A stretch of DNA of 63,464 bases from JAGOMW01 sp964596675 (GCA_964596675.1 CAZQUZ010000008.1:1-63464), one strand, 5' to 3'; positions 41,384 to 53,579 are shown, counted from the stretch's first letter. The notes: generated by a model not told the origin, from the sequence alone. Translations and numbers: made by a program.

Positions 41384-43713
41384 AGCCCGTTATTTTTCGG
41401 GATCTTATAGTACTCGAGGAGGTACTTCGATATCTCAGAGAAGAGGGCTGACGAAGTATTCTCAGAATACTGATCGGTACGAGGACGATCGATAGAGAGT
41501 ATAAGTACAAATTTTGGATTATTCGCAGGAGCATATCATCCGTATGAGGTGATCGTATGTCCAAGGTCTTGTCCGAGTATGCGATTCTCATAGCCTCATT
41601 TATATGGTATCTGTGAGGTACCCGTCTTTCCTGCGACGGTATATCCTGGAACACCTCACTTCTTCGCAAATCCATTTCTCACACCATCGACGAGCATCGC
41701 AGTGATTTTTTTAGCTGTTTCTTCTTTTATCACACGTCTAAGAGGGGTTGGGATAGTATCGATTTTTTTTCCATCAGGATAGGTTGTTGATTCGACGATA
41801 TGGGGCTCCATATAGATACCACCATTTGCGAGCACAGAGTATGCTGCAGCCATCTGTATCATCGTCGCCGAGAGTCATTGTCCGAATGACATAGTAAAAA
41901 ACTGGGTACGTGACCATTTCTCATATGGTGAAATCTGAGCATAATTCTCACCATCAAGCGTAATATTCGTCTTAGCACCAAATCCAAACTCTTTGATATA
42001 TTTATGAAAGAGGGATGGTCCGATTTTTTCTATTATCGAGATCATTCCGACATTACATGACCAATTGAGAGCATGAATATATGTATGTCGACCGCTACAT
42101 TGAGAGGCAATATTAGAGATCCTTCATTTTTGTCCACCACCATAGTCGAGCTCGATGTATCATTTATCGAAATACGTATCATCTGGTTCTATCTCACCAC
42201 TATCGAGACCTATAGCGGCAGTGATAGCCTTAAATACAGAGCCTGGTTCATAAAATGCTGTAATCACATTATTTGTATAGACTCAAGCTCAAAACTTATT
42301 TTTATACATGTATTTTGCGATGGAAAAATTCTGGATTTCTGGAAGTGTGGCCTCTCGCAGCTTGAGGCGCTGTCATTCGATATTAGAAAATATGGTCCCA
42401 CTTTGGGTATCGATCACAAAGAGTGGTACTCCGAAAAGGTCAAAAAATGGATTTTGGTACTTCACATAATTCACTTTTTGCATCTCATAAATCTGATTAA
42501 AATTATTCACATCATAGTCAGGGTAGTTTACCATAGCCTTTATAGCTCATGTGTGTGGATCCATGACGATGACACTTCATGCATTCGCACGAAATTTCTC
42601 GACCGCAGTAGAGAGTCGAGATGAGATTTCTTTCTGGATATTTCTATCTATCGTGAGTGTTATATCGACTCCATTTTTACTCGTTATTAATCCTTTGGAG
42701 ACGTATCATCAGATCGGACGATTTGCACTATCCTTTATTACTCGCTGTGTTGGACTTTCTCACTGAAGAAGATTTTGGAAGTATCCCTCGATACCATATT
42801 TTCCATTTCATTCAGCATCGACAAATCATGTAATCTGACTCACGATATTTTTTTCTGGATAAAAACGTACCAGATTATCTTCAATCTTAATAAATGGCAC
42901 TATAGAGTCTTCTATATACAATTCTTTATTTTTTATAGCACTACGCTCACTCGAAAGTCTTTTTACGACGGCATCACGTGTGCTTACATTCATCTTTCGT
43001 ATGATCTCGAGATGTCTTTTTTTGCGGATTTCGAGTTTCGGAAGAAGAGAATCCTGCTCTATGCCTAAAACTCCTGTAAGTTTCGCGGCAAGGAGATTTT
43101 TATCATTTATTTTCGTAGGATTCGCATACAAATTATTTACGACGAAAAAAAGTCCTGGCTCTTGCCAACTACTAATAACTTCGATTTTTTCTTCATCGAG
43201 CTCACGGAACAGTTCCACACTTTCTATCGGTGAATCCATACGAAACTGGAGGTAATTTCGGATTTTTAGCTTTACATCTGTAACCGTAATCTCTCCCAAA
43301 GCACTGATATCTTCCCGAATATATGTGCTCACTGACTCAAGACATGTAGTATTATATGTGCAAAATTCATCAAATACGATATCTGTAAGAAATGTGAGGA
43401 GTTTTGTTTTGGACCCATTTTGGGAAGGATCGATCGCGAGATTACCGAGATTGGTCGACACACTGAGGACTCATCTGAGTGAATCTTCTGAGGAATAGAT
43501 ACTTCATCTGGAATCTGGATTTCGGAGTATCATCGTCTGCTGATCATAGGCAATTTTTTTATAAAAATCTCCATGTAAAACTGTATAATTAAATGTCGTT
43601 GCCAAAAGATAGAATGCATATAAAAGCCCTATATACCATATAACACCGATGCGATCGAGGCGGCGGAAATGGTGATACAAAAGCGTAATAGTATGTTCGA
43701 AGAAACGACGCAT
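41380..43713 (-). CDS. ftsI: Penicillin-binding protein, FtsI/PBP2-like transpeptidase
   Basis: A 777-residue class B PBP that crosslinks peptidoglycan. An N-terminal membrane helix (IGVIWYIGLLYAFYLLAT) is followed by a long dimerisation domain and the transpeptidase domain with SVFK (EPGSVFKAI), SCN (LNWSCNVG) and KTG (VAGKTGTSQ). GSVIVMDPHTGAIKAMVNYP is typical. Longer than most FtsI (about 580-650) because of the extra N-terminal region. Over a dozen UGA glycines. It lies 8 bases after the PriA-like gene. Confidence 0.92.
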
Positions 43714-43721
43714 GCAGAAAT

Positions 43722-44573
43722 CTAGCTATGAATAGAAATAAGTGAAAAATCGGAAAATAAGGAAAGAAGATTGAGTGTCGGAGTGGAACTCACTATAATA
43801 ATATCATGTTGATGGCTCTCTGAAAACGCGCGAAGAATATCGAGATTTTTTAGTGTCGTCGGATAGCTATATTGTTCGAGAGCGAAGGCATCTTCGATAT
43901 AAATAATCCGACGATATCGTGCAAGATTATAGTAAAGAATCCTCCGAGTTCAAAAGATAATATCATGTTTCTTCTCATATATATCTATCCATGCCTGGGC
44001 ACGCCTCGTAGAAGTGGCATCATTCGGCAGTATAGATATATCAGCATCACCATATGCAGCGGAAAAAAGCGAGAGAAATATATCGTCTGGGAATATAAAC
44101 ACCGTTCCATCATCCAGATAAGATACTACATCTTTAGGTGAGAAAATATGGTCGACGAAATGATGAATCTCATGAACCGGAGGATATACCTTATCTTCGC
44201 TATCTGGTGACGATGAGAGTACATAATTTTTTTTGTCGAGACGAGTGAGGAGTGGGGTAGGAAGAAAGAGTCATATAACCTTATGGATCAGAAAAAAATA
44301 TCGCATCGTAATACCCTCTATCATCGATATCATTTCCTCTGAAATAAGAGCAAGAGACGATATGACTCGCACTATTGGCTTCATATCTTCATGCCTCATA
44401 TGATGAGGTATGAAGATATCTCTTTGTGTTATGAGTCACTCGACGAGAGCACTCCCAAGAGGAACCTCTACAAGTCCTCCCACGGTAATACTCTCTCTCC
44501 ATTCTGGACCAACAAAATATGTCGATGCATATCGACTCTGACTCCGTGAAAATGGGATGACACTGATATACAT
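43722..44573 (-). CDS. Truncated PriA-like protein
   Basis: A 283-residue protein resembling only the first half of PriA (about 730). The N-terminal DNA-binding region looks right: YASTYFVGPEWRE, GGLVEVPLGSALVEG. The later part aligns in order with the helicase core: FGTRRILYYNL like VIGTRSALFAPF, IIYIEDAFALEQYSY where PriA has the DEEH box, and IIIVSSTPTL like VLGSATPSL. DEEH is replaced by IEDA and the zinc and C-terminal helicase halves are missing. A remnant replication-restart protein that has lost ATPase activity is likely; it may still bind forks. Confidence 0.65.
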
Positions 44574-44604
44574 ATACGAGAGTATATGTGAAAGTGGAGA
44601 AATG

Positions 44605-44641
44605 AGAAAAAAATCCTCTCAAGAATAGAGAAGATTTTTTA
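44605..44641 (-). terminator. Terminator after the 44652 gene
   Basis: ATCTTCTC/GAGAGGAT arms (one T-G pair) followed by TTTTTTT on the minus strand, between the hypothetical gene and the PriA-like gene. Confidence 0.6.
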
Positions 44642-44651
44642 TGAGATGATT

Positions 44652-45095
44652 TTATATACCGAGACTTTTTTTGAGTTCTTCTGCTTTTAGCGCATCAGCA
44701 CTAGCGACAGCTGCTGCTTTTTCCTCTTCTATATAAATATCTTTAAGTTGTTCCCATTCATTTTGCGCTTTCACGACGAGACCCTTAATGATTTCTCCCT
44801 CTGTAGGCATGAGCTTACGGAACTCGACTCGCTCATCTTCGAATACCTTTACGAGCTCATCTATCTGAAACTGTGAAAGCGTAGGAAGTGCATCGATGAC
44901 GCGTTTCTTTTCGAAAGTAGAAAGTGAAAGTGAATGCTCGAGAAGTCAGAGAAATGACTGCTCATCAAAAGTCGTAAGAGGATGTACGAGAAATCTCTGA
45001 AAGATATCATCATTCGATGTTTTGGGACGTGGCGGAGGAAGAGGCACTCCTGAGCCTGACTGATCTGCTGGTACTGGAGTAGTATCGTCTGACAT
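44652..45095 (-). CDS. Hypothetical protein (147 aa)
   Basis: Unrecognised acidic, Glu- and Lys-rich protein. The Pro-rich start (PVPADQSGSGVPLPPPRPK) is followed by helices (LPTLSQFQIDELVKVFEDER, KAQNEWEQLKDIYIEEEKAA). One UGA Gly. No membrane segment. Its place, 59 bases from yebC, suggests the same transcript. Confidence 0.62.
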
Positions 45096-45154
45096 AAGAA
45101 AAAATTAATTACTCTGATTATAGGCTCTTTTTCTGCATTTTCAAGAGGAAATTT

Positions 45155-45925
45155 CTAAGTACGAAATCGACTTGCCTCGACTTTTTCTGCAACTTGTTTC
45201 CAAAGCATATCAGATATATCTGCATTATTCCATACAGCTTCGATATCTTCATCTTCACTCGCTGCCTCAAGAAATGTATATACCTGAAGTGCAATATCAA
45301 AGTCTGTCACTTCACTATAATTTTTGGGTATGTACACAAATCCAGCTCTATCGAATGTATACCCAGCGAGTTCGAGAGCTTTTTTTACACTCGCGAGATC
45401 ACTGCGAGCTGTATATACATGTACACTATCTCCATCTTTTTTATAGTCTTCTGCATTTGTATCGAGAAGGGCGAGCTCGAATCCATCATAGTCCACTGGT
45501 GCCGGGAGGGCGAGCTCACCGAGATAGTCATAGAGAAAACTAGAAACTGATCCCGTCTCACCAAGCACTCCGCCATGTGCGGAGAAGAGATGTCGCATAT
45601 TCGGAGCGGTACGATTGCGATTATCTGTGAGAGCTCGGATAATCACTGCAACTCACCCCGAGAGGTACCCCTCATAGTAGACTTCTTCGACTTTTTTTTC
45701 TCATGCATCGAGACCAGCACCACGACGGATCGCACGCTCGATGACGTCGATCGTCACTCAGGCTTTTTTCGCGACAGAGATAGCATCTGCGAGGGCGTTA
45801 TTTTCTTTCGGATCCGCACCTCGCTCGGCTGCGAGGGCGATGAGCTTCGCATGGATGGCATTGATTTTGGATTTTATCTTCGCACTCGCCTCTTTCTGGG
45901 CGGCGACGGTCGGTCATCTTCACAT
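45155..45925 (-). CDS. yebC: YebC/PmpR family protein
   Basis: A 256-residue YebC-type protein; recent work links the family to translation through difficult proline stretches as well as to transcription. Family boxes: the N-terminus MGRGPTVAAQK with Gly from UGA twice, KKAGVTIDVIERAIRRGAG, YEGYLSGGVAVIIRALTDNRNRT and HLFSAHGGVLGETGSVS. Without UGA decoding the N-terminus and the first 90 residues are lost. Confidence 0.93.
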
Positions 45926-45989
45926 AAGTAATAGTGATAAGAAGTAGGTGATAAGTAATAGAATATAGAAAGGTGGCATACAGTCAACC

Positions 45990-46721
45990 TTATTGTTTCT
46001 CTATAAGATAGAGCCATTCTTCATTACCCGCCTCTCCTATTACAGTCGATTTTTCTTTTTGCGAAATTTTGCAATTATTATATACAAGAAATTCTTCCCA
46101 TTCTTGCATTTTCTTTATAACGATTTTCTCATCTTTCGGAACTCAGCGAGGTTGGAGATGCAACTTTCAGACCTCGAACTGGGGCTTCCAGAGAAGGATG
46201 ATATGTGTATGATTATCTGCGTATGATAGTATACTCGTGAGGATATCATGAAGCGAGATAAATGAAGCATCACAGACGATGATGTCGTATCGATGAGCTC
46301 ACTGCAATGAGATAAAATCTCGTATATCCACCTGTTCATAACTCGTGACACGTACATCATCACGTATCATCGAATGGAGCTGGTCGGTACCGACATCAAC
46401 AGCATCTACATGAATAGCACCCCGTTCGAGAAGCACCTGTGTGAATCCTCAGGTCGATGCTCCGACATCGAGACAATTCGCTCCAATAATTCATGTATTA
46501 ATTCATATTTTTTCGATGAATCCATCGAGTTTTCCAGCACTCCGAGATACCCAGTGAATACGTTTCTCTTCACGAAGAGATATATCCTCACTTCCACTCA
46601 CATCATATGCAGGCTTTTGTATGAGGAGCATATTTACTGATACATATCACTCTTTTATGAGTTGTTGAGCCTTATTCCCTGTGAGTTTGTACGTATCACG
46701 GATGTAATGATCGAGTCTCAT
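45990..46721 (-). CDS. tlyA: TlyA-family rRNA 2'-O-methyltransferase
   Basis: A 243-residue S4 domain plus FtsJ-type methyltransferase. The S4 part is MRLDHYIRDTYKLTGNKAQQ; the SAM-binding motif is LDVGASTGGFTQVLLERGA, with a Gly from UGA, and the KDKE-like tetrad includes DIIVCDASFIS and LWKPQFE. The family methylates cytidines in 16S and 23S rRNA, and some members act as hemolysins. The ATG lies one base beyond the pth stop. Confidence 0.9.
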
Positions 46722-46722
46722 A

Positions 46723-47250
46723 TTATATCCAGTCGATTATAGTATCTCGTACGAGTGGATATACGGTTGTCTTTAGGGTTTCTATTTCGAGAGATTGAAA
46801 CTTCGAAAGAACCCAGTCACTCACGCTCATATGCTCATGACGACCGATACCGACTTTTATACGAGCGAATTTCTGAGTTGAAAGTTTCTCTATAATATCA
46901 CGAAGTCCATTTTGTCCACCATGGCTCCCCTCCTTACGGAATCGTACCTTAGCAAAGGTCATATCGATATCATCAGATATAACCAGGATATCCTCCGCGC
47001 TGTCGAGTTTATAATATGAGACGATACTCTCTACACTCTTTCCAGAGAGATTCATGTACGTTATCGGCTTCAGGAGGATGATTTTTTCTCATGTATAGTG
47101 CACGGTCGATGTCACACCAGAAAAATGAGAATCCTGCCACTCAGTTCCACTCCACTCATCTCTGAGACTATCCACCATAAAAAATCCTACATTATGACGA
47201 GTAGATGCATAATTCGTTCATGGATTTCCGAGTCAGATAATAACTTTCAT
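46723..47250 (-). CDS. pth: Peptidyl-tRNA hydrolase
   Basis: A 175-residue enzyme that recycles peptidyl-tRNA. The start reads MKVIIGLGNPGTNYASTRHN: both Gly in IIGLG and NPG that are coded by UGA are invariant in the family, strong evidence for the code. The catalytic His is in RHNVGF, then KPITYMNLSGKSV, DDIDMTFAKVRFRKEGSHGG and GLRDI. Slightly shorter than the usual 185-195 residues. Confidence 0.95.
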
Positions 47251-47409
47251 AAAAATAGTCTATTATTTCGCCTCCGAAAGTCAAAAATAATAGTAGAACT
47301 GATGATTTTTAAAATTGTCGAGAGATATTTGTATAAAAATGTAGAAATATTTGAATATTTCGCATGGATATGATAGTCTTTTACTAGATATATTTTTACA
47401 TAATTTTTT

Positions 47410-48462
47410 ATGCAGCTTGAGCGTTTTAATTCTCTTATCGATGATATTATCAAAAATAAGATATCTGATCTCCACTTTGGTACGGGTGAATATCCCTATA
47501 TTCGTAACCATGTGGGCGACATGTCACCTGTGGTTGCATTCGGAAAAACGACAGAAGAAGATATTAAAGATATCATCTCATACTGTATCCCGAGACCATT
47601 TACTGAGCAAACCCTCGATACTTCGTATGAAAGAGAGAAAACTCGATTCCGTGTGAATATCTCGCGCGTCATCAATAGTGGAACTACTGTAGCTATGCGT
47701 ATGATCCCTTCGATCATCCCAGAACCTGAATCTATATGACTCCCAAAACACCTCCTCGATCTCACGGTCGCAGAAAAAGGTATCGTCCTCATCACAGGAC
47801 CGACATGAAGTGGTAAGTCTACGACGATGGCTGCGATGCTCGAACATATAAATCGCAATACTCAGAAACATATCATCACACTCGAAGATCCTGTAGAGTT
47901 CGTCTATGAGAATAAAAAATCCCTCATTCATCAGCGCGAGCTCGGAAAACAGTTCGACTCATTTCCAGAGGGTATCCGTTCTATCCTCCGTGAAGACCCA
48001 GATGTCATCGTCGTATGAGAAATGCGTGATCTCGATACGATACGTGCAGCTGTCACCCTCGCAGAAACTGGACATCTCGTATTCTCGACACTCCATACCA
48101 ATGATACTGTTCAGACAGTAGATCGTATCATTCAGTCATTTCCGCCTGATGAGCAAGCCCAAATCCGTATGCAATTCTCTCTCGCACTCAAGGCCGTCGT
48201 ATCTCAAGTCCTCCTCCCGAAAGCTGATGGGGCATGACGAGTCGTCGCGAGAGAAGTCATGCTCAATAATGACTCTATACGCAACCTTATAATCCGTGGT
48301 GAGACACATCACATGTACTCTATACTCGAAATCTCGAAACAAGATGGTATGATCCTCATGGATGATGCTATCATAGATCTCTATAAAAGAAAATATGTCA
48401 CTCGTTCGACAGTGGAAAAATTCCTCCACGATAAACAACGTCTCGCTATGCTTACTGAATAA
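47410..48462 (+). CDS. pilT: Type IV pilus retraction ATPase
   Basis: A 350-residue secretion-type ATPase. Walker A is TGPTGSGKSTT, with one Gly from UGA. Also LEDPVEF (Asp box), IRSILREDPDVIVVGEMRD (Walker B with Gly from UGA) and TGHLVFSTLHTND (His box). Length fits PilT (about 350) and not PilB (about 570), as there is no large N-terminal domain. It should retract pili built with pseudopilins like those at 32-34 kb. Confidence 0.93.
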
Positions 48463-48471
48463 TCTATTTCT

Positions 48472-49284
48472 ATGATCAAAAAAAATCTATTTACATCTAT
48501 TCTCGTGCTCTGTGCTGAATATAAAATCGGTTCTCATGAGTACACCCCATGAGATATCGTCATCGATCATGAATCCAATCATAATCTCTATATTTTTGCT
48601 TCTGGATGGTATAGCGTCTGGACTGGAAATGCATTTTGAGGGATACACCAAGTCGGTGAAGTCGAGGCACCGAGCGTGCTCTGAGAAGGGATTTTTTATG
48701 GATCATTCCATAAAGAAGTAAAGGTTATTTGTGAAGAACCAGGCCTCGTCTATACTCTCACTGAAAAGGATATCGCAAATATAAATCGTGAAAATCCCAC
48801 ATTTATGGAAGTTCTCATGCGATCCTGTCTCGCTGTAACGAATGAGCGTATCATCGAAGCAAATACGGAGCGGAGTATTAGTTACTCCCTTATGGACGCG
48901 CTCGAACATCATAGCTTCGGGAGTATACCGACACTTCTCACGATACTGAAAGATACCTTTTCTTTGAAAGATGCCATATGGATAGAGCGTCATGAGGTAC
49001 TCCATGATATATTTTCTCTTCGATATCGTGAATCAGTCGGACATATCCCTGTCAACGAACGTATCACTCTCCCTCAGTGAAACTCAGAAACTCCATATAT
49101 ACTCCCAGAATTCCTCGGAGATGGGCAAGCGCATATATTTCCTCTCACCTCAGGACATGAGTGCTTCGGATATCTCATCTATATCTCACCGAAAAAACGA
49201 CTCCCAGGATACATATCCCGTATCACTGTAGATATGATACCGAACTGCATACGCATAATAGAATCTGGATGGAAAAAAAACTAA
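48472..49284 (+). CDS. Cyclic-nucleotide-binding-fold protein
   Basis: A 270-residue protein. The N-terminal part has the cNMP-binding beta-roll layout: YTPGDIVIDHESNHNLYIFA, a GWYSVW strand, VGEVEAPSVLGEGIF where GE of the ligand loop sits, and VKVICEEPGLVYTL. The usual phosphate-loop Arg is not obvious, so ligand binding is uncertain. The C-terminal half is GAF-like but unrecognised. Following pilT by 9 bases, it may regulate twitching. Confidence 0.55.
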
Positions 49285-49316
49285 AAATTCCGCATATGCG
49301 GAATTTTTAGTTTTTT
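49281..49316. terminator. Bidirectional terminator
   Basis: Fifteen-base perfect palindromic arms CTAAAAATTCCGCAT/ATGCGGAATTTTTAG with TTTTTT after. It serves the plus gene ending at 49284 and the minus gene ending at 49321. Confidence 0.85.
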
Positions 49317-49320
49317 AATT

Positions 49321-50187
49321 TTAATAAGTGTAATACTGTAGGATGGAATCTGGCTGTATCGTGATAGCATTTCCATTCGTCTCTGAAGCGAACTGTATGA
49401 TGCAGGTACCCGCGATAGTGGGTATCAGTGTTCCCTCGACGACAGCGACATTCCCCGTCGTCGCGATAGATGCTGTTGAAAGGAGGGATATTACACCATT
49501 GTTATAGAGTGAGCGATATTGGGATGTTGTAGCCGTATTATTTACTGTGGCAGTATACCAAAAATTATTTGGGGCTGTCATACGTAGACGTATACCTGTC
49601 GCTGCTGTAGCCGCATTATAGATGAGATATGCTCGAAATACATATGTCTTTCCTACAACAACTGGAATCTGGAGAACATTCACATTTTGGTATGTCACAT
49701 TGCTTGTGTTTGGCTGAGCAACTGTCGTTCGGAGTATCGTCGGGAATCCATTCGGTACTGGCACGACGATACCAGTCGATGTTACTCAGAGAGTGATGAC
49801 TGCACCACTCGATATAGGACTGGTATTTGTGAGTTGGGTGAGTTTGAATCATGAAGTATTTGCGACGGTAGAGTTAAGTTCGAGTTTTTCGAGAGGATTT
49901 GTCGTTCCGATACCGACATTTCATCCGGAGAGTACTGTTATACGCTCAGTATTATTCGTCTCGATACCAAGAGGCTGATTATCATTTGAGCCGAGTATGA
50001 CCTTCGTACCGAAGGTATTTCCAGACTGGGTTAGCGCTATGATAACTTGATTCGCCATCTCATTCCATTTGGAAATATTGAGGATATCTCCGCTCTGGGC
50101 AATGATGCCTGTCCATGCTCCTGTCTGGACAATTCAGGCAAAAAATACTGCTAAAAATACAAGAACAAGTTGGTATAAATATCGCAT
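49321..50187 (-). CDS. Secreted surface protein with tail-fibre-like repeat
   Basis: A 288-residue protein with a signal helix (LYQLVLVFLAVFFAGIV). The middle has NVGIGTTNPLEKLELN, the phrase seen in tail-fibre and surface proteins, and the C-terminal half is beta-rich and Thr/Asn-rich (TVNNTATTSQYRSLYNNG). UGA glycines at five or so places. Probably a surface adhesin. The start ATG 50187 gives a clean signal helix. Confidence 0.65.
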
Positions 50188-50333
50188 AAAAAAGAGTTAC
50201 TTCTATGATGATATGGATTTTTGAGATTTTTCAATCTTCTATAAATTATTTTCTATATGTGTCAATTTCATTTTTGTGAAAGTCTCTCACGAGAGAGAAA
50301 TATTTACCATAAAATATGGTATCATAAGAGCAT

Positions 50334-51965
50334 ATGAAAGGGATTTCTCTTACGAAAGTCATCACGTGGATATGCATCTTCTCAGTATTGTTTGAGGGAA
50401 ATATTTATGCACTTACTCTTCCGAGTGCTATTCCGAATGGAGTATTTCATCTCGATGCACAGGATATAAATGGAAATGGCAGTACTCTCGATGAACCCCT
50501 CAGTGGCACTAAAATTTCACTTTGGTGAGATCTTTTCACTATGAGTCATTCTGGAATCCAAAGCACACTCGCGAAAAGACCAGATTATCTTACCAATCAG
50601 GTAAATGGATTTCCGATAATCCAATTTCCAGGAACGAATCAGATATTAGAAGTACTCGATCATACTGATATTAATCTCGATATTTCATATAGTGAAAAAT
50701 CATTTGCATTTTTCTTTCGTACTGATGCAGATATACTCTCACATCAAATAGTCTATGAACAATCTATCGGAACAAAAGGTTACGCACTCCAGATAGATAA
50801 TGGGAACCTCTATTTCTGAGTATGGAACACGGAATTTTGGAGTAATCCAGATGAATATAAGATTATCGATCTATGAGCCATCAATTCAAATACTCCCTAT
50901 AGAGTTATCATTACATGAGGAACAAATATGAGTGCATACCTCGATGGTATCCTTGCTGGAAGCGTGAGTGGACTCGGAATCCAAACAACTCATGGACAGT
51001 GTATATTCGATATGAGCTTTGGCTGTGCTCTCTATCAAAGTGGTGGTACTATCTGAATCGGTGGAATCCAAAATGATACCATACGACTTTCTACACTTAC
51101 TCCGATTTCTACATATCAGGGGAATTTTTTTTCTGGAGATATCGGTGAAATAATAGAATGGAATCACACCCTCACACCAACAGAAATCACTGGTCTCGAT
51201 GAATATCTACGTGTGCATTGGGGATTCGATACGACACCACCGGTCATTACGAGTGTAAATATCAATAGTGGTACTCTCATACCGAAAGGAAACTTCACCT
51301 ATACAGTAGGATATACAGATACTGGGTCGAGTATCGATACAGGATCTGTAGACCTCAAAATTTACACATGGAATACAGGAAGTCTCTCATGGAATACTAC
51401 AGATATTAGTGGACTTTATGAGATAAGTGCATCGATTACGAATAACACATGAAGCTTTAACCTTGCTGGTATGCCTGCAGGAAAATATCGATTCGATAGG
51501 AACATCAGTGATACTTCATGAAATACACATATATCGAGTAGTACTCTGTTTATTGACGCCCTAGAGTGGACTGTCAGCACGCCGACATACACTATCGGGG
51601 ATGCACGTTCTGGTACTGATACATTCGGTACTGGAGAACTGACTATTATCGTGAAGACGGTGGGAGCTGGATTTGATCTCTCTATGATTCGTACGAACGA
51701 CCTCACACGTGTGACTGATGTGATACCAGTATACGACGGTACAAATGGATGGGGATATACTCAGTGGAATGGCTCACTCTTTCCTCCGACTATCACAGCA
51801 CATGGTGCGACACAAACTCTCTGAAGCGTACTGAAAAATATAGATCAAAATGGTAATAAAAACACCTTCACGTACCGCATCAAGTATGCTATAAATCCTG
51901 ATACAAATACTCCTGCAGGAGATTATAATGGAAATGTATCTTTTGGACTGAATCTGATATACTAA
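50334..51965 (+). CDS. Large secreted LamG-like surface protein
   Basis: A 543-residue protein with a signal peptide (VITWICIFSVLFEGNIYALT) followed by a laminin-G/concanavalin-like domain: GVFHLDAQDINGNG, FFRTDADILSHQIVYEQS, GYALQIDNGNLYFG, AYLDGILAGSVSG, GDIGEIIEWNHTLTPTEI. Behind it lies an Ig-like Thr-rich part (TPPVITSVNINSGTLIPKG). It may bind host glycans. No LPxTG-like tail is obvious at the C-terminus. Confidence 0.75.
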
Positions 51966-51967
51966 TA

Positions 51968-52001
51968 TAAAAAACTTCATCTATTTGATGAAGTTTTTTT
52001 G
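51968..52001. terminator. Terminator
   Basis: AACTTCATC/GATGAAGTT arms with a T7 tract on the plus side, between convergent genes. Confidence 0.8.
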
Positions 52002-52010
52002 TGTAGAAGA

Positions 52011-52508
52011 TTAATTTTTTACAGAAAGGGTATATGTCGTTCCAGAGCTCTGGAAACCAGCATCGAGAAGAGCAATAGATGTCTCTCATGTGAGATTTGG
52101 TATGAGATTCATGAGTATTTCGCCTGCTACGAGCGACCGATTCAGAGAAGTCTTTATCAGATATACTCCAGGATCATTTGTGATAATTTCTACATCTTTA
52201 TCTTCTGTCGATAATCACTGAAAATAAGTAGGATCTCAGAGGAGAGTGAAATAGAGTGTACCAATATTTTTTGCCTCTTTGCCGATACGGAGAGAGAGTG
52301 TAGTAGGACTGCGCTCGAGGATAAGATCAGCATCATAGGTGACAGTCGGTTGCTGAGAAGCGATGACATTTGCCTGGAGCGCCCGAAAGTCGATAGGAGT
52401 TCCAGTCATCTGTGCTACTATAGCAAATCCGCATACCAGACCAAAAACCCCGGGTATGATATAGTGGTGCTTTCGAGATTCACGATATCGTGTGAAAAAG
52501 TCTTTCAT
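52011..52508 (-). CDS. Membrane-anchored exported protein (165 aa)
   Basis: An N-terminal anchor helix (YIIPGVFGLVCGFAIVAQM) precedes a beta-rich outer domain (YDADLILERSPTTLSLRIG, TSLNRSLVAGEILMNLIPNL). The pattern resembles cohesin-type or carboxypeptidase-regulatory-like folds, but I cannot assign it. Two UGA glycines. Confidence 0.6.
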
Positions 52509-52587
52509 AGAAGAGAAAAATAAATATAATCGAGTGTAATATTTCGGATATCATTATATCCTCTTTTTTCTTTTCTGTCAAACTTTC

Positions 52588-52959
52588 ATGACTCTACGAC
52601 CATACTTCTTTATTCTCTTTATTATTTTTATATCGAGCATGTCCTCTGCGGCATTACTATTGCTCTATCTAAATCCCGAGCTTGATACAAAGATGGCATT
52701 TTCACTCATGGGCTTCGCTCTTTTTCTGACTGGATCGAGCTTCCTCTCACTCTTTCTATTTTTTATAAAAAAACTTCACTACCGCGGTGAGGTAACCCTC
52801 TCGACGATGAATGCGAGCATACGCCAAGGAATGATCATCACACTATGAATCCTCGTGACTGTACTTCTCTATGCTCTCCAAATTGCCGATAAAAATCTTA
52901 TACTTATGGTCTGGGCTGCTGTAGCATGTCTGGAAATTATGATACAAGCACTTGAATAA
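52588..52959 (+). CDS. Four-helix membrane protein (123 aa)
   Basis: Hydrophobic segments at residues 5-30, 38-60, 80-98 and 100-120 (PYFFILFIIFISSMSSAALL, TKMAFSLMGFALFLTGSSF and on). One UGA Gly near the end of the third. Unrecognised. It lies 3 bases before the next membrane gene, so they are paired. Confidence 0.62.
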
Positions 52960-52962
52960 AAT

Positions 52963-53439
52963 ATGATTACACGTTCACTCTTGCACATCCTGCGTGAAAC
53001 AATTTCTCGCTATACCGTCATAATAAGTACCTTAGGAATGATGTATATATGGTATATCTATTCTGATATCCACTACGTAACTGCGAATTATCAGAGCCAT
53101 ATATTTGCGTATTTTGATACCTTTCTTTCATGGAGTGTTATAATTATATTCCCCATACTTCTCGGGAGTATCGTCTATAAGAGTATACTCTTTGGACATA
53201 AAACATCCATCACGCATTCCGGAATTGCCTGAATATTCTCTGGTATTATATGAGTCTTTATCACTGGGGCGAGTTGTTGTGGTATTACACTGATTTCTGT
53301 TCTTGGACTTTCATCGATAATCGGATTTCTCGAAATATTTCCATATCACGGACTCGAGATAAAAACTCTCTGAATCATCATACTCATCTATGCAACATAT
53401 GGGAATCTTAAGCATCTCGATTCTTGTAAACGAAAATAA
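52963..53439 (+). CDS. Multi-pass membrane protein with a Cys-Cys pair (158 aa)
   Basis: Four or five hydrophobic helices. The feature is GASCCGITLISVLGLSS inside a helix, a Cys-Cys pair flanked by Gly, as in metal or thiol-handling membrane proteins; a second Cys sits near the C-terminus (LDSCKRK). UGA glycines surround the pair. Family not recognised. Confidence 0.6.
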
Positions 53440-53450
53440 GAATGAAAAGT

Positions 53451-53527
53451 TTGCATTTTCCATTTTTCTCATATAATCAGTTTATGAAATAAAAAGAGAC
53501 CTGCTCAGCCGAGCGAGTCTTTTTTTT
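53451..53527 (+). promoter_or_regulatory. nusA promoter and leader terminator hairpin
   Basis: TTGCAT (53451-53456) and TATAAT (53472-53477), 15-base spacing. After the likely start point a strong hairpin follows (GAC, then GCTC-AGCC-GAGC, then GTC), bracketed by AAAAAGA and TCTTTTTTTT, ending at 53527. It lies before nusA, so it would stop most transcripts unless read through: a candidate autoregulatory attenuator for this elongation factor. Confidence 0.6.
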
Positions 53528-53579
53528 GACTCAGTTCCCGATTGTTCTATCGAATTACTACTTCCTAATCTATCCTCCT

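Noticed and set aside
49321..51965. Prophage tail genes, because of NVGIGTTNP and LamG-like folds
   Set aside because: No capsid, terminase, portal or integrase nearby; signal peptides point to cell-surface proteins.
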